Positions 4,844 through 12,293 of a DNA stretch of 20,446 nucleotides are shown piece after piece (the first letter of the stretch is position 1; each line of letters opens with the position of its first letter). This DNA is from a virus, in the IMG/VR virus record IMGVR_UViG_3300048837_000774, positions 1 to 20,446 of that record. One strand, written 5' to 3'. A program made the translations under genes and the position numbers. The notes beneath the pieces are model-generated. The model made no database searches and was not told the DNA's origin. It saw only the letters and a program-made list of their open reading frames with translations.

Positions 4844-5374
4844 ATGGTGAGAGTGATTGCGGTGGCGGGGGTCGCGCTGGCGGTAGGTATGTCTGGGCTC
4901 TCGCCGGCGTCGGCCGTGACCTGCGATCGGTATGTGGTCGCCGCAGACCCTGGGTTAGCGACGGCCGTGGAGGTAGACCAGTTGCGCAAGGGCATGACTC
5001 TTGAGCAGGTGCAGTCGTTGTTCGGGTCACCGGGCGCGGTGCGTAGCGCCAGCGAGTACACATCCTCGGCGTCACAGACAGTGCGGTGGACGGGGAATGT
5101 GACCCTCCTGCACTGGTTCGACATGACATCGACGCCGACCGTCGACGTGGACTTCTCTATGGAGAAAGCGTCTACGTCGACAACCTACAAGCGCAAGAAG
5201 GTCCGGGTGAAGAACGTGAAGCGGGCGAAGCGGCTGGGGTTGCCGAGGTGGAAGTGGAAGACAGTAAAGGTGGTCACACCGGTGCCGGCCACGCCTTACA
5301 CGGTGTCGTACTTCTCGGTGTCTGACGCCGCGGTTCTGCGGCAGACGCAGACACTGACGTGCTCGAGCTACTAG
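4844..5374 (+). CDS. Secreted BamE/SmpA-like protein (176 aa)
   Basis: The start at 4844 follows GGGAGGAG (4827-4834) at 9-bp spacing, and translation then opens with a clear Sec signal peptide (VRVIAVAGVALAVGMSGLSPASA, cleavage after the ASA near residue 24); the longer in-frame start at 4808 would bury it. The mature part has LRKGMTLEQVQSLFGSPG near residues 45-65, the hallmark of the BamE/SmpA (beta-lactamase-inhibitor-like) fold, followed by a beta-rich, Lys-rich region with KRKKVRVKNVKR and a C-terminal Cys pair with the N-terminal Cys. There is no lipobox cysteine at the cleavage site. Located between integrase and lysis genes on the lysogeny strand, it is a good candidate for a lysogen-expressed exported protein. 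Its task is unknown. Confidence 0.75.
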   Translation: MVRVIAVAGVALAVGMSGLSPASAVTCDRYVVAADPGLATAVEVDQLRKGMTLEQVQSLFGSPGAVRSASEYTSSASQTVRWTGNVTLLHWFDMTSTPTVDVDFSMEKASTSTTYKRKKVRVKNVKRAKRLGLPRWKWKTVKVVTPVPATPYTVSYFSVSDAAVLRQTQTLTCSSY

Positions 5375-5427
5375 GGCAACAAGACGGCTAGATACGAGCA
5401 GCAGCACGACAGACGGGGAGATTCAGC

Positions 5428-6060
5428 ATGAGTGGTCAGCAGCCAGCCGCGGGGTGGTACCCGGATCCGGACGACCCAGCCAAGCAGCGCTACTGGGACG
5501 GTCAACAGTGGACCGATCACCGGGCAAAGGCCATGGCAGTGAACTACGAGCAGGCCCAGGAGCTGCGTAACCGCGGCGCACGTAAAGCGTTCATCGTGCT
5601 GGGCGTGGTCGGGGGTGCTGCGGCAATGTTCGCGATCGCGTCGTCACTGACGTCAACCGATGAGACGACAACTGACAGCACCACGAGCTCAGACACCGCC
5701 CAGCAGGCCCCCGCGGCTGTCGACGAGGTGGAGGACGAGTCACGGTGCACGAAGGTACCGCAGTCGGTCCTGAAGGAGCTGGGCAGCGGCATCAAGCTGA
5801 CGGACGGGTGGGCGGTTCGCTCCGACGACTACAAGAAGGTGTGGTTCGTGGGCGCCCGGTATCTCAATACCTGGCCGGTGTTCTCTGTGAACGGCAACCC
5901 GTCGAGCCCGGACACGGCGTTCGACGGCCTCGTGCTTGCCGTGAACGATGACGCCAATGACTTCACCCCGTGGCCGTACGGCCCGGATACCGCGTTCAAG
6001 GTGTCAATGAGCGACGACGGTGCTCGTGAGGCGGAACTGTGCGCGTTGGGTGAGCGGTGA
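5428..6060 (+). CDS. DUF2510 single-pass membrane protein (210 aa)
   Basis: Residues 7-33 are a typical DUF2510 module (AAGWYPDP, then RYWDGQQWTDH), an actinobacterial domain usually at the cytoplasmic N-terminus of membrane proteins. A charged linker leads to one transmembrane helix at about residues 53-74 (FIVLGVVGGAAAMFAIASSL), a Thr/Ser-rich stalk (about 75-95) and an extracytoplasmic domain of about 110 residues with two cysteines (in SRCTK and ELCALG) that could form a disulphide. GGGGAG precedes the ATG. It follows the secreted BamE-like gene by 53 bp and ends before a terminator, so the two may be one lysogenic unit. Superinfection exclusion or host-surface change are possible roles, inferred from topology and place only. 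Confidence 0.8.
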   Translation: MSGQQPAAGWYPDPDDPAKQRYWDGQQWTDHRAKAMAVNYEQAQELRNRGARKAFIVLGVVGGAAAMFAIASSLTSTDETTTDSTTSSDTAQQAPAAVDEVEDESRCTKVPQSVLKELGSGIKLTDGWAVRSDDYKKVWFVGARYLNTWPVFSVNGNPSSPDTAFDGLVLAVNDDANDFTPWPYGPDTAFKVSMSDDGAREAELCALGER

Positions 6061-6084
6061 CTCCCGAAGGGACATGAGGAAACC

Positions 6085-6120
6085 CCGCCCCCGCTCCTCG
6101 AGATGAGAGGGCGGGGGCGG
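6085..6120. terminator. Strong hairpin between converging units
   Basis: CCGCCCCCGC (6085-6094) and GCGGGGGCGG (6111-6120) form a perfect 10-bp GC stem with a 16-nt loop, placed between the plus-strand DUF2510 gene (stop 6060) and the minus-strand lysin (stop 6149). The T-run after it on the plus strand is short (TTCT), with AA on the other side. Its position suits a bidirectional terminator. Confidence 0.75.
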
Positions 6121-6148
6121 TTCTGTGGGTGCTGCGGTGGGAACTTTG

Positions 6149-6634
6149 TTACAAGCGCCACAGTTCCCAGGGCCAGATCCAGCCAGCGTAGATCATGCCC
6201 CAGTGTTCGACAGGGTCCTTGATGGGAACCAGGCCTACCCGGCGGTCTTCGGGCCGGTCAACTCCCCAGCCTTTTCCGCGGCCGTTGGACACGATGACGT
6301 GCCCGTGCCGGTTGTACTGGTCGTGGGGGTTGTCGTCGCGGTAGATGCAGAACGCGCCGCGTGGGGGGTTCCACATCTGCCGGCCGGTGTTCATCAGCGC
6401 CCGGTTCGCGGCCCACAGTTCCTGCACCGATCCGTACGGCACGGAGTCGCGGCGGCCGTAGGCGCAAACCGCGGCGTGCAGGCACATGCCCTTGAACACG
6501 GTGTTGTGCTCGGGGCAGCGCAGCAACTGCTTGTCGTGCCAGGCCCGCAGTTTGCCGATCGCGGTGTTGACCTGGTCGCGGCGGTGCGGGTTGTCGGACA
6601 CCCGCCGGCCTTTCGCGTTGATCAGGGTTGCCAT
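6149..6634 (-). CDS. Endolysin, CHAP/NlpC-like cysteine peptidase (161 aa)
   Basis: Cys51 in KGMCLHAAVCAYG is the likely nucleophile and His112 in GHVIVS the likely base, with RGAFCIYRD between and a Trp-rich end (VEHWGMIYAGWIWP). This layout is common among actinobacteriophage lysins of the NlpC/P60-CHAP superfamily, which cut peptide stems or cross-bridges in peptidoglycan. At 161 residues it is one catalytic domain with no separate wall-binding domain. GGAAGG lies 8 bp before ATG 6634. It is the last gene of the late operon, with an M23 peptidase and holin-like genes just upstream, so lysis is probably shared by two enzymes. The family call rests on motifs and context. Confidence 0.75.
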   Translation of the reverse strand: MATLINAKGRRVSDNPHRRDQVNTAIGKLRAWHDKQLLRCPEHNTVFKGMCLHAAVCAYGRRDSVPYGSVQELWAANRALMNTGRQMWNPPRGAFCIYRDDNPHDQYNRHGHVIVSNGRGKGWGVDRPEDRRVGLVPIKDPVEHWGMIYAGWIWPWELWRL

Positions 6635-6637
6635 GGG

Positions 6638-6778
6638 TCAGCCTTCCGGGTGGGTGTTGAACACCGGCGGCAGGCCGGTCAGGTCGATGGTGGGGTCGAG
6701 GTCATCGTCGACGATCTCGGGGTCCCCTCCGTCGGCCCACGGTTCGGAGGTGTCCGGGACGGGGGTGTGGTCACTCAT
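6638..6778 (-). CDS. Small acidic protein between the two lysins (46 aa)
   Basis: A 46-residue frame from ATG 6778 to TGA 6638 fills the space between the two lysis enzymes, leaving 3 bp to the next start and 6 bp from the M23 stop. The product is strongly acidic (EIVDDDLDPTIDL) and rich in proline, with no cysteine or membrane segment. GGGAAAGGG about 10-15 bp upstream may serve as ribosome binding site. It is supported by tight packing and absence of any other frame. Function unknown; a regulator of lysis is one possibility. Confidence 0.6.
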   Translation of the reverse strand: MSDHTPVPDTSEPWADGGDPEIVDDDLDPTIDLTGLPPVFNTHPEG

Positions 6779-6784
6779 CGGCTG

Positions 6785-7435
6785 TCAGCCCTTTCCCTTG
6801 TGCAGCACGTAGCGTTTCGACTTGAACAGTTCGGGGGCCTGCTTCGGGCCGAGGTCGCCGGTGGGTTTGAAGCCGTGGCGTTGCTGCCACAGCGCGACGC
6901 AGTCCTGGGTGGCTCGGCCGTAGTTGCCGGTGCGGGGGCATTCCAGCTTGTCGCGGGAGTCGAGGACCTTCTGCATCTCCCGGACGCTGTCGGAGTCCTT
7001 GACGCCGGGCTCGAGCTTGCCGAGCCAGATGTGAATCTTGTTGTCCTCGACGACGCTGGTCGGGTCGACGAAGTTGTAGTAGCCGAACGGCGCTTTGCGG
7101 CGTTCGTAGTGCAGGTGCGGGCCGGTGCTGTTGCCGGTGGATCCGACCTTGCCGATCCGCTGCCCGGGTTTGACCCGCTGCCCGACCTGCACGGCTTCGC
7201 TGGACAGGTGCATGTAGCCGTCCTGGTAGCCGTCGTCGGTGGCGACGATGACATGCAGGCCGTAGGCGTTGCCCCAGCCTCCCCAGCCGGCGTGGATGAC
7301 CCGGCCGGGGGCCGCGGCCACGACCGGGGTTCCGGCTGGTGCTCCGAGGTCGACGCCGGTGTGTTTCCCGGCGGCCCACGATCCGGGCTTCCCGAACGGG
7401 GTGGTGATGGTGTAACCGGGGACGGGATTGGTCAT
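6785..7435 (-). CDS. Endolysin, M23 peptidase with C-terminal binding domain (216 aa)
   Basis: A LytM-type zinc metallopeptidase domain covers about residues 10-125: ligands His25 and Asp29 in KHTGVDLG and His109 in GPHLHY, with His107 as catalytic partner. M23 enzymes cut peptidoglycan cross-bridges. Residues about 140-212 form a separate domain (VREMQKVL, then TGNYGRATQDCVALWQQRHGF) like the helical peptidoglycan-binding domains with repeated Q-x-G-L-type spacing. The start at 7435 is fixed by AAGGAG at 9-bp spacing and an ATGA overlap with the holin stop. It shares motif wording ([21 protein letters not shown]) with the M23 domain in the tape measure protein. Confidence 0.88.
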   Translation of the reverse strand: MTNPVPGYTITTPFGKPGSWAAGKHTGVDLGAPAGTPVVAAAPGRVIHAGWGGWGNAYGLHVIVATDDGYQDGYMHLSSEAVQVGQRVKPGQRIGKVGSTGNSTGPHLHYERRKAPFGYYNFVDPTSVVEDNKIHIWLGKLEPGVKDSDSVREMQKVLDSRDKLECPRTGNYGRATQDCVALWQQRHGFKPTGDLGPKQAPELFKSKRYVLHKGKG

Positions 7436-7680
7436 GCCGGGTTCTCCTTGCTGGTGGCGGGGATCAGGGGGGTGCCGTTGTCGTCGCGGGGGTCGGCCAC
7501 CGGAGTCACCTGGGGGCGGACCCGCCACACGGTCCAGGCCAGGACGCCCACGGTCAGCGCGGACCCTGCCCATTTGGCCCAGTCGTCGGACACCCCGACG
7601 AGCAGCAGCAGCTGCACGACCACGGTGATCGCTCCGGCCACCACGGCTTCCTTGGTCAGCGGTTCACGGGTCGGGTTCAT
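7432..7680 (-). CDS. Holin-like two-helix membrane protein (82 aa)
   Basis: Two hydrophobic segments at about residues 12-27 (VAGAITVVVQLLLLVGV) and 33-48 (AGSALTVGVLAWTVW) are separated by a short turn (SDDWAKW), with a charged hydrophilic C-terminus, a usual class II holin layout. It directly precedes the M23 endolysin with an ATGA overlap and overlaps the small membrane protein upstream by 17 bp. The start at ATG 7680 is preferred over the longer in-frame start at 7734, which lies inside the upstream gene. Holins form pores that release endolysin; which of the neighbouring membrane proteins is the real holin cannot be decided here. Confidence 0.75.
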   Translation of the reverse strand: MNPTREPLTKEAVVAGAITVVVQLLLLVGVSDDWAKWAGSALTVGVLAWTVWRVRPQVTPVADPRDDNGTPLIPATSKENPA

Positions 7681-7810
7681 CGGTGTCCTCCTGGTCGTTG
7701 TCGAGTCGTTCGTCGAGGACGTGGTCCACGACACGGAACAGCCGGTCGATCGCTTTCATCCCGGCGTAGACGGCTAGTCCGCCGAGGGCCCCCCAGAACT
7801 CGGCACTCAC
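7664..7810 (-). CDS. Small membrane-associated lysis-region protein (48 aa)
   Basis: The GTG at 7810 overlaps the previous TGA (GTGA). The 48-residue product has one weakly hydrophobic N-terminal segment (FWGALGGLAVYAGMKAI), then an amphipathic and finally very acidic tail (DERLDNDQEDTDEPD). Such short single-helix proteins often sit next to holins in actinophages and may be a second holin or antiholin. It overlaps the holin-like gene start by 17 bp. Role inferred from place only. Confidence 0.6.
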   Translation of the reverse strand: MSAEFWGALGGLAVYAGMKAIDRLFRVVDHVLDERLDNDQEDTDEPDP

Positions 7811-8313
7811 CAGTCCCGCTCCAGAAAGCCGGGGTCGTCGCGTTCCAGCAGCCACGACCCGAACGCGATCACCGCGACCGGGGTGGACAGCCACGCCGAC
7901 ACGCTGGACCAGCCGACATCGATCACCACGGTGATGGTCGTGGCGACGATCCCTGCGGTGGCCCAGGCCAGTCCGCGTTGCAGCCAGTCACGGCGGCGGG
8001 CCCACCAGCCGAACCACAGCGCGGCGGTCGCGGCGGCGCACACCACCCCGACGGCTTCACCGATCGGCCCGTCGAGCAGCTGCCCGAGCGCGGAGTCGGT
8101 GAGGATCGCGAACGCCAGGATCGCCGTGTAGAGGCTGACTCCGAACGCGACTGGCTGGATCGGCCGGCCGAACACCCGGATCCGCAGCATCCGCCCGTTC
8201 GACTTCCAGCCCGGCGGGCGGGGTGGTAGACCGAGCAGCCAGTAGGCGACGACGTCGGCGACCTGGCCGATCCGTTCGCCCAGCGGGGTGTAGCGGTGCC
8301 GGTGGTGGTTCAC
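7807..8313 (-). CDS. Multi-pass membrane protein of the lysis region (168 aa)
   Basis: The GTG start at 8313 overlaps the previous TGA (GTGA). About four hydrophobic helices are visible, near residues 55-72 (VAFGVSLYTAILAFAIL), 84-105, 115-132 (GLAWATAGIVATTITVVI) and 140-155, with a basic patch (WWARRRDW) between two of them. No conserved catalytic residues are seen. Actinophages often carry such a protein between the last minor tail gene and the lysins; it may be a holin partner or act in host membrane modification. I do not recognise the family. Confidence 0.75.
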   Translation of the reverse strand: MNHHRHRYTPLGERIGQVADVVAYWLLGLPPRPPGWKSNGRMLRIRVFGRPIQPVAFGVSLYTAILAFAILTDSALGQLLDGPIGEAVGVVCAAATAALWFGWWARRRDWLQRGLAWATAGIVATTITVVIDVGWSSVSAWLSTPVAVIAFGSWLLERDDPGFLERDW

Positions 8314-8564
8314 TGCTCGAACAGGCTCGGGATCTGGTCACGTACGCCCTGTACCTCGGCTTCGACCACCTGGGCGGCTAGTGGTGCGGCCTCAGCGGCG
8401 GCGCGGCGTTCGACCTCGGAACGCAAAGCGTCGGCCTGCCACTCGGCGAAGGCCTGCGGGCTTCCCCATAGGCGCAGGATGACGGCACGTTCCTCTAGCG
8501 GGATCGTGATCGCGGTGATGTCTTCGGGGCTGGGCACAGTCATCGTGTCTCCTGTCATGGTCAT
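8310..8564 (-). CDS. Small helical protein after the last fibre gene (84 aa)
   Basis: ATG 8564 overlaps the fibre stop (ATGA). Later in-frame ATGs at 8558 and 8543 each have AGGAG at better spacing, so the true start may be 7 codons later (MTVPSPEDITAI). The product is mostly Ala/Glu-rich helix (EWQADALRSEVERRAAAEAA) ending QIPSLFEQ, with no membrane segment or cysteine. It may be a chaperone or assembly factor for the fibre, by place only. Function unknown. Confidence 0.65.
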   Translation of the reverse strand: MTMTGDTMTVPSPEDITAITIPLEERAVILRLWGSPQAFAEWQADALRSEVERRAAAEAAPLAAQVVEAEVQGVRDQIPSLFEQ

Positions 8565-9961
8565 ACTCCTGTCGGGATCGAGCCGCTGGCAGGACCGGGC
8601 AGCGACGACGGCCATGCATCGTTGGTGTCGAAGGTGATACTGAACCAATGCGGTGTGGTGCTGCGGCTGTAGATTTTGCAGACCCCGTTAGAGCCGATCT
8701 CCAGCAATCGTGTCGCACCTGCGGTCGTCGCCACTGTGGCTGTGCCGAAGATCGCGCTGCTGGGTGGGCGGAACCCTGACGGCAGCGTGTAGAACGTGTC
8801 AGACGTTGCGGCGGCGGCGTCCGGCGTGCCCCGGAAGAACACCACGTTCCCGATGCGGCGTAGGCGCATATCCGTACCGGATACGGCCCAGCCGTTTTCC
8901 ATCGTCACGGTACGCATGTCCCGCTGTCCGGTGTCGGATCTGGTGAGATCCCACCCGGTCAAGGCGGCTGTGCCAGATCCGGCCAGCGCCCCGGACCATT
9001 CCCACTTGCGCCGACCCACAGTCTCGTCGCTTGCCGTGCCACTAACCACACGCCATGAGGTGCCCGAAGACGCCACCACCATCTCGCCGTGCGTGGCGGC
9101 AGGGAACTGGACACTCGTCCGGGAACCGCTGCTCGGGATGATCGTGTCACTGCCGGAGCGTGTGACTGTCAGTAGACCCGCCCCACCAGTCTTGACGATC
9201 AGGAGCGTTTTCCCCGTCAGGCCAGCCGCGGCAGGCAGGGTCAACGTCACCTCACCCGAACTCGTGTCGACCGCGACGACGCTGTCCGCCGACGCGATCG
9301 CGTAGTTGGTGGTCTTGGCGGTCCACGCACCGGCCTTCCACGCCACGCCAGCAGCGGCGGTCGAGTCGGCCTGCAACACCTGCCCGTCAGCCCCCACCGG
9401 CACACGGACAGCCCCCGAACTGTCACGACCCGCCAGGTCCCCCTTAGCCGTGAGCAGCGCGCCGATTGCGGGACCGGTGGCGCCGGTCTGCCCAGTCACC
9501 AACTTGAAGTCGATGTGCAGATCCGGGTATTCGCCGCTGAGGGTGGCCGACGGGGAGCCGCCCGGGGCCACAGCCGTCGCGCTGGTGGTGATGTTCGGTT
9601 CGGCGGCGTGCAGTGACTCCAACCATTCCTGCACGGTCCCTTCGAAGCCGTCCTCGACGGCCGCCTCGTATGCAGACTGGCCCATGATGTCCACCGGCCG
9701 GACCAGGACCCGGGCCCGTCCGTCGCCGGGGTCCAGCCACAGGGGGCCCTCGTAGCCGGGGGGTGCGTAGAAGGCCACCTGCCCGGCAGCGTCGGAGGTG
9801 ACCACCTGAACGCCGGTGCCGTCCACGTCGGTCAGGTCCAGGGCGCGGGTGCCGTTCTCCCGGTCGTACCAGACGGTGTGGTCCCCGGAGAAGGGGACCA
9901 CCCGGCCGCTTTGCAGGGTGGTCACGTCGGCGGCGGTGCAGCCGTACAGTCTGCGGCTCAT
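8561..9961 (-). CDS. Minor tail/fibre protein with adaptor domain and C-terminal head (466 aa)
   Basis: Residues 1-91 are an adaptor-like domain (LYGCTAADVTTL, then GYEGPLWLD and RARVLVRPVD) also present at the start of the upstream gene. A short collagen-like piece (GQTGATGP) and a motif common in tail fibres (LLTAKGDLAGRDSSGAVRV, PVGADGQVLQADS) follow near residues 145-200, then a beta-rich shaft and a C-terminal head with RRIGNVVFFRGTP and YTLPSGFRPP, like receptor-binding domains of lactococcal-type baseplates. ATG 9961 overlaps the previous stop (ATGA) and has GAGAGGA upstream; the much longer open frame to 10663 is a shadow of the upstream gene. Likely binds the host surface. Confidence 0.82.
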   Translation of the reverse strand: MSRRLYGCTAADVTTLQSGRVVPFSGDHTVWYDRENGTRALDLTDVDGTGVQVVTSDAAGQVAFYAPPGYEGPLWLDPGDGRARVLVRPVDIMGQSAYEAAVEDGFEGTVQEWLESLHAAEPNITTSATAVAPGGSPSATLSGEYPDLHIDFKLVTGQTGATGPAIGALLTAKGDLAGRDSSGAVRVPVGADGQVLQADSTAAAGVAWKAGAWTAKTTNYAIASADSVVAVDTSSGEVTLTLPAAAGLTGKTLLIVKTGGAGLLTVTRSGSDTIIPSSGSRTSVQFPAATHGEMVVASSGTSWRVVSGTASDETVGRRKWEWSGALAGSGTAALTGWDLTRSDTGQRDMRTVTMENGWAVSGTDMRLRRIGNVVFFRGTPDAAAATSDTFYTLPSGFRPPSSAIFGTATVATTAGATRLLEIGSNGVCKIYSRSTTPHWFSITFDTNDAWPSSLPGPASGSIPTGV

Positions 9962-11196
9962 TGCTGTCCTCTCACAGGGATGGATGCGATGTAGTCGGTG
10001 GCGGCCGGTGTGAGCCGGTATTGGCTGTCGTCGAAGTCGCCGATGTTGAACACGCTGAACCCGTGGAACCAGTCGTGTGGGGCCAGAACTTCGGTGTAGG
10101 CCCGGAACAGGTGGGCTTGGACCACGGCGTCGGGCTGAGCTGTGACCAGCGGGTTCCAGGGGGCGGACAGGGCAAACTCGCAGCGCCCGCAGTTCAGCTC
10201 GCCGAGGAAGACCGGCCGGTCGTGCGCCTCGGACAGTAGTTGCAGGTCCGCGACGACGTTCTGGCGCCGGTCGAACACGCTGGTGGCGTGCAGAGCCTGA
10301 CGCACTTCGGTGTAGTCGGGGGATCGGGAGGGAGTGAGTTCGAAGTAGGCGGCGACGCTGATGATGTCGAGTTGGGACAGGAACGGCCATGCGGCCAGGG
10401 CGTCTCGGCGGGTCGGCTCGTACCACCAGTTGCAGCGGTAGCTGAGAGCCGCGTCGGTGACTGCCCGCACGGATGCTGCCAGCGCGGCCCAGGCGGCGTC
10501 GTGGCCGGCTTCCAGGGAGACGAGGTTGGCCCCCAGATAGACCATGGCGGCCTGGGGGAACGCCTCTGCGACCTCGACGCAGGCAGCACCCCAGTTGGTG
10601 AACCATGTGGCGACGTTGAACGGTTCCCACAGGGTTTCGGACTGGTTGCCGTCGTCCACCCACGGGTACGGTTCGGCGATGATCTGCACCCCGTCTGTAA
10701 GCAGGGCGGCGACCTCGAGGGCCCGGTCCATGGACGCCTCGTTGATCGTGGGGGTGGAGTCGTAGATGTCATCGGCGGCGACCTGCACCGGGACGGTGAC
10801 CACGTTGACGCCCAGGGCCTGCACCTGCGCCAGGATCGCTTCGTCGTCGGCGTACTCGCCGATGTTCCACGCGGAGATGTTCGCCGACTTCCAGGTGATC
10901 GGCATGGGTGCCGGGCGGGAGTCGCCCGGGTCGACCGGTCGGACCAGGACCCGGGCTCCCCTGCCCAGGTCCAGCCACAGAGGCCCGGCGTACCCGTCGG
11001 GGCCGTAGAACGCCACCGCCCCGAATGCATCAGAGGTGAGGGCGCCGACCGGGTCGCCGGCCAGGTCGGTCAGGTCGGTGCAACGGTCGGGGCCCTGGAA
11101 CGAGTACCAGCAGGTCAACCCGGCGCGCAGCGGGTACACCCGGCCGTTATCGAGAGTGGTGACGTCGGCGGCGGTGCAGCCGTACAGGTAGCGCAC
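9958..11196 (-). CDS. Minor tail protein with TIM-barrel glycosidase-like domain (412 aa)
   Basis: Residues 1-90 are the same adaptor-like domain as in the next gene. Residues about 100-400 read as a (beta/alpha)8 barrel of the GH-A clan, closest by eye to GH113/GTA-type barrels: ISAWN at strand 1, ALGVNVVTVPV, VQIIAEPYPWVD, AMVYLGANLVSLE, LDIISVAAYFE, RPVFLGELNCG and FHGFSVFN in order. Glu333 in LGEL fits the nucleophile, but the strand-4 acid/base (usually NE) appears as AN in LGANLVSLE (221-229), so hydrolysis may be lost or use Glu229. GTG 11196 is the start. It could depolymerise or bind surface glycans during adsorption. Barrel family and activity are inferred from motifs. Confidence 0.78.
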   Translation of the reverse strand: MRYLYGCTAADVTTLDNGRVYPLRAGLTCWYSFQGPDRCTDLTDLAGDPVGALTSDAFGAVAFYGPDGYAGPLWLDLGRGARVLVRPVDPGDSRPAPMPITWKSANISAWNIGEYADDEAILAQVQALGVNVVTVPVQVAADDIYDSTPTINEASMDRALEVAALLTDGVQIIAEPYPWVDDGNQSETLWEPFNVATWFTNWGAACVEVAEAFPQAAMVYLGANLVSLEAGHDAAWAALAASVRAVTDAALSYRCNWWYEPTRRDALAAWPFLSQLDIISVAAYFELTPSRSPDYTEVRQALHATSVFDRRQNVVADLQLLSEAHDRPVFLGELNCGRCEFALSAPWNPLVTAQPDAVVQAHLFRAYTEVLAPHDWFHGFSVFNIGDFDDSQYRLTPAATDYIASIPVRGQQ

Positions 11197-11201
11197 TGTT
11201 C

Positions 11202-12293
11202 TCAGTGCCCTTCGGCGATCTCGTAGATGGCCTGGAAGCCGAATGCGATGTCCCCGGTGGCCGGCCGGATGATGCCGCCAGACCAGTCCGCAGCGCCGGG
11301 GTTGCCCACGAGGAAGCGATCCTGACCTCGTGCCACTGTCGGATGGGCGTGCGCGTAGACGAACTGCAGGTGGCCCGACCCGTACAACAGGACATCACCG
11401 GACAGGCCCTGGATGCCGTTGGTGTTGCCTGCCGAGTAGCTGCGCCAGCGGCCCACAGGGGCCTGAATGTACTCGGCGCCGAAGTGGGGCAGGGGCAGGA
11501 TCCATTGGCGTGGGGACAGCCCCAGATAGGTCATGCCCGAGTTGGCGACGATGGAGCCCCGGATCAGGCAGGTGTTGCCCACCCGCTTGACCCGGTAGTA
11601 CTGGGTGGCGCCGGAGATCGCCGCAGTCACGTCGGAGTTCTGCATGGCCAGCGGTGTGACGTCCCACGGGCCGAACGCTGCCCACACACTCGCGTCTGCG
11701 GGGTCGATCAGCTGGGAGCCGTCCCAGATGAAGTCACGGGCGGTGTCCGCCTGGAAGATCCGCTGTCCAGGGGCTCTGTCCTGCGGCAGCCGGTCTGACA
11801 TGCCGAGCACTGTCGGTGGGGCAACGTGAACCCGTTCGTCCACGACGTTGCCGGCAGTGATGGACACCGCCCCGCTGGCCACGGTCACCCGGGCCAGCGT
11901 CAGCTCGTACACGCCGGTGTCTGTGACAGTCAGCGCCGGTGTGGCAGCGAGCGGGCCAGGCGTGCCGGTCAGCACTGCCAGTGTCGCGCCGTCCGCCGAC
12001 GGGTCCAGCCGCACAACGACCCGGTCCACCCGCCAGTTACCGGAGGTGTTCGCGGCGATCGCCAGCGTCTCCTGGGCGTCGGAACGGAACCAGTGCCCCC
12101 GGACGCACGCAAGCCCGGTCCGGACGTGCACCTCGCGTCCGGACCCGTTGGCGTACACCTGCAGCCCGGTGTCGTTGGGGTAGCCGACCACACCGGTCGC
12201 GGCCCACTGCCGAGCCATGCGGGACCACTGATCCTCGTAGACGGGTGTGCCGCCGGTGCTGGGGTTGTAGAACGGCCAACTCGTCTGCGCCAT
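11202..12293 (-). CDS. Baseplate/receptor-binding minor tail protein (363 aa)
   Basis: Residues 1-165 match a widespread actinophage baseplate domain: VHVRTGLACVRGHWF, TLAIAANTSGNWRVDRVVVRLDPSA and TGVYELTLARV, resembling the BppU-type upper baseplate N-terminus. The C-terminal part (about 215-363) is a beta-rich head with YRVKRVGNTCLIRGS and ILPLPHFGAEYI, of the same general type as the fibre head at 8561-9961. ATG 12293 shares a base with the upstream TGA (TGATG). It probably attaches to the distal tail and carries one receptor-binding head. Confidence 0.82.
   Translation of the reverse strand: MAQTSWPFYNPSTGGTPVYEDQWSRMARQWAATGVVGYPNDTGLQVYANGSGREVHVRTGLACVRGHWFRSDAQETLAIAANTSGNWRVDRVVVRLDPSADGATLAVLTGTPGPLAATPALTVTDTGVYELTLARVTVASGAVSITAGNVVDERVHVAPPTVLGMSDRLPQDRAPGQRIFQADTARDFIWDGSQLIDPADASVWAAFGPWDVTPLAMQNSDVTAAISGATQYYRVKRVGNTCLIRGSIVANSGMTYLGLSPRQWILPLPHFGAEYIQAPVGRWRSYSAGNTNGIQGLSGDVLLYGSGHLQFVYAHAHPTVARGQDRFLVGNPGAADWSGGIIRPATGDIAFGFQAIYEIAEGH

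Noticed and set aside
6125-7777. A 550-residue plus-strand open frame
   Set aside because: It is antisense to the lysin and holin genes, has low-complexity Val/Gly-rich composition and no coherent domain; it is a GC-rich shadow frame.
9962-10663. An N-terminal extension of the fibre gene up to 10663
   Set aside because: The extension is an Arg/Pro-rich shadow of the barrel gene, whereas ATG 9961 has a ribosome binding site, an ATGA overlap and a conserved N-terminal domain.
10240-11226. A 328-residue plus-strand open frame
   Set aside because: It is antisense to the barrel gene, which has recognisable domains; the plus frame has none.
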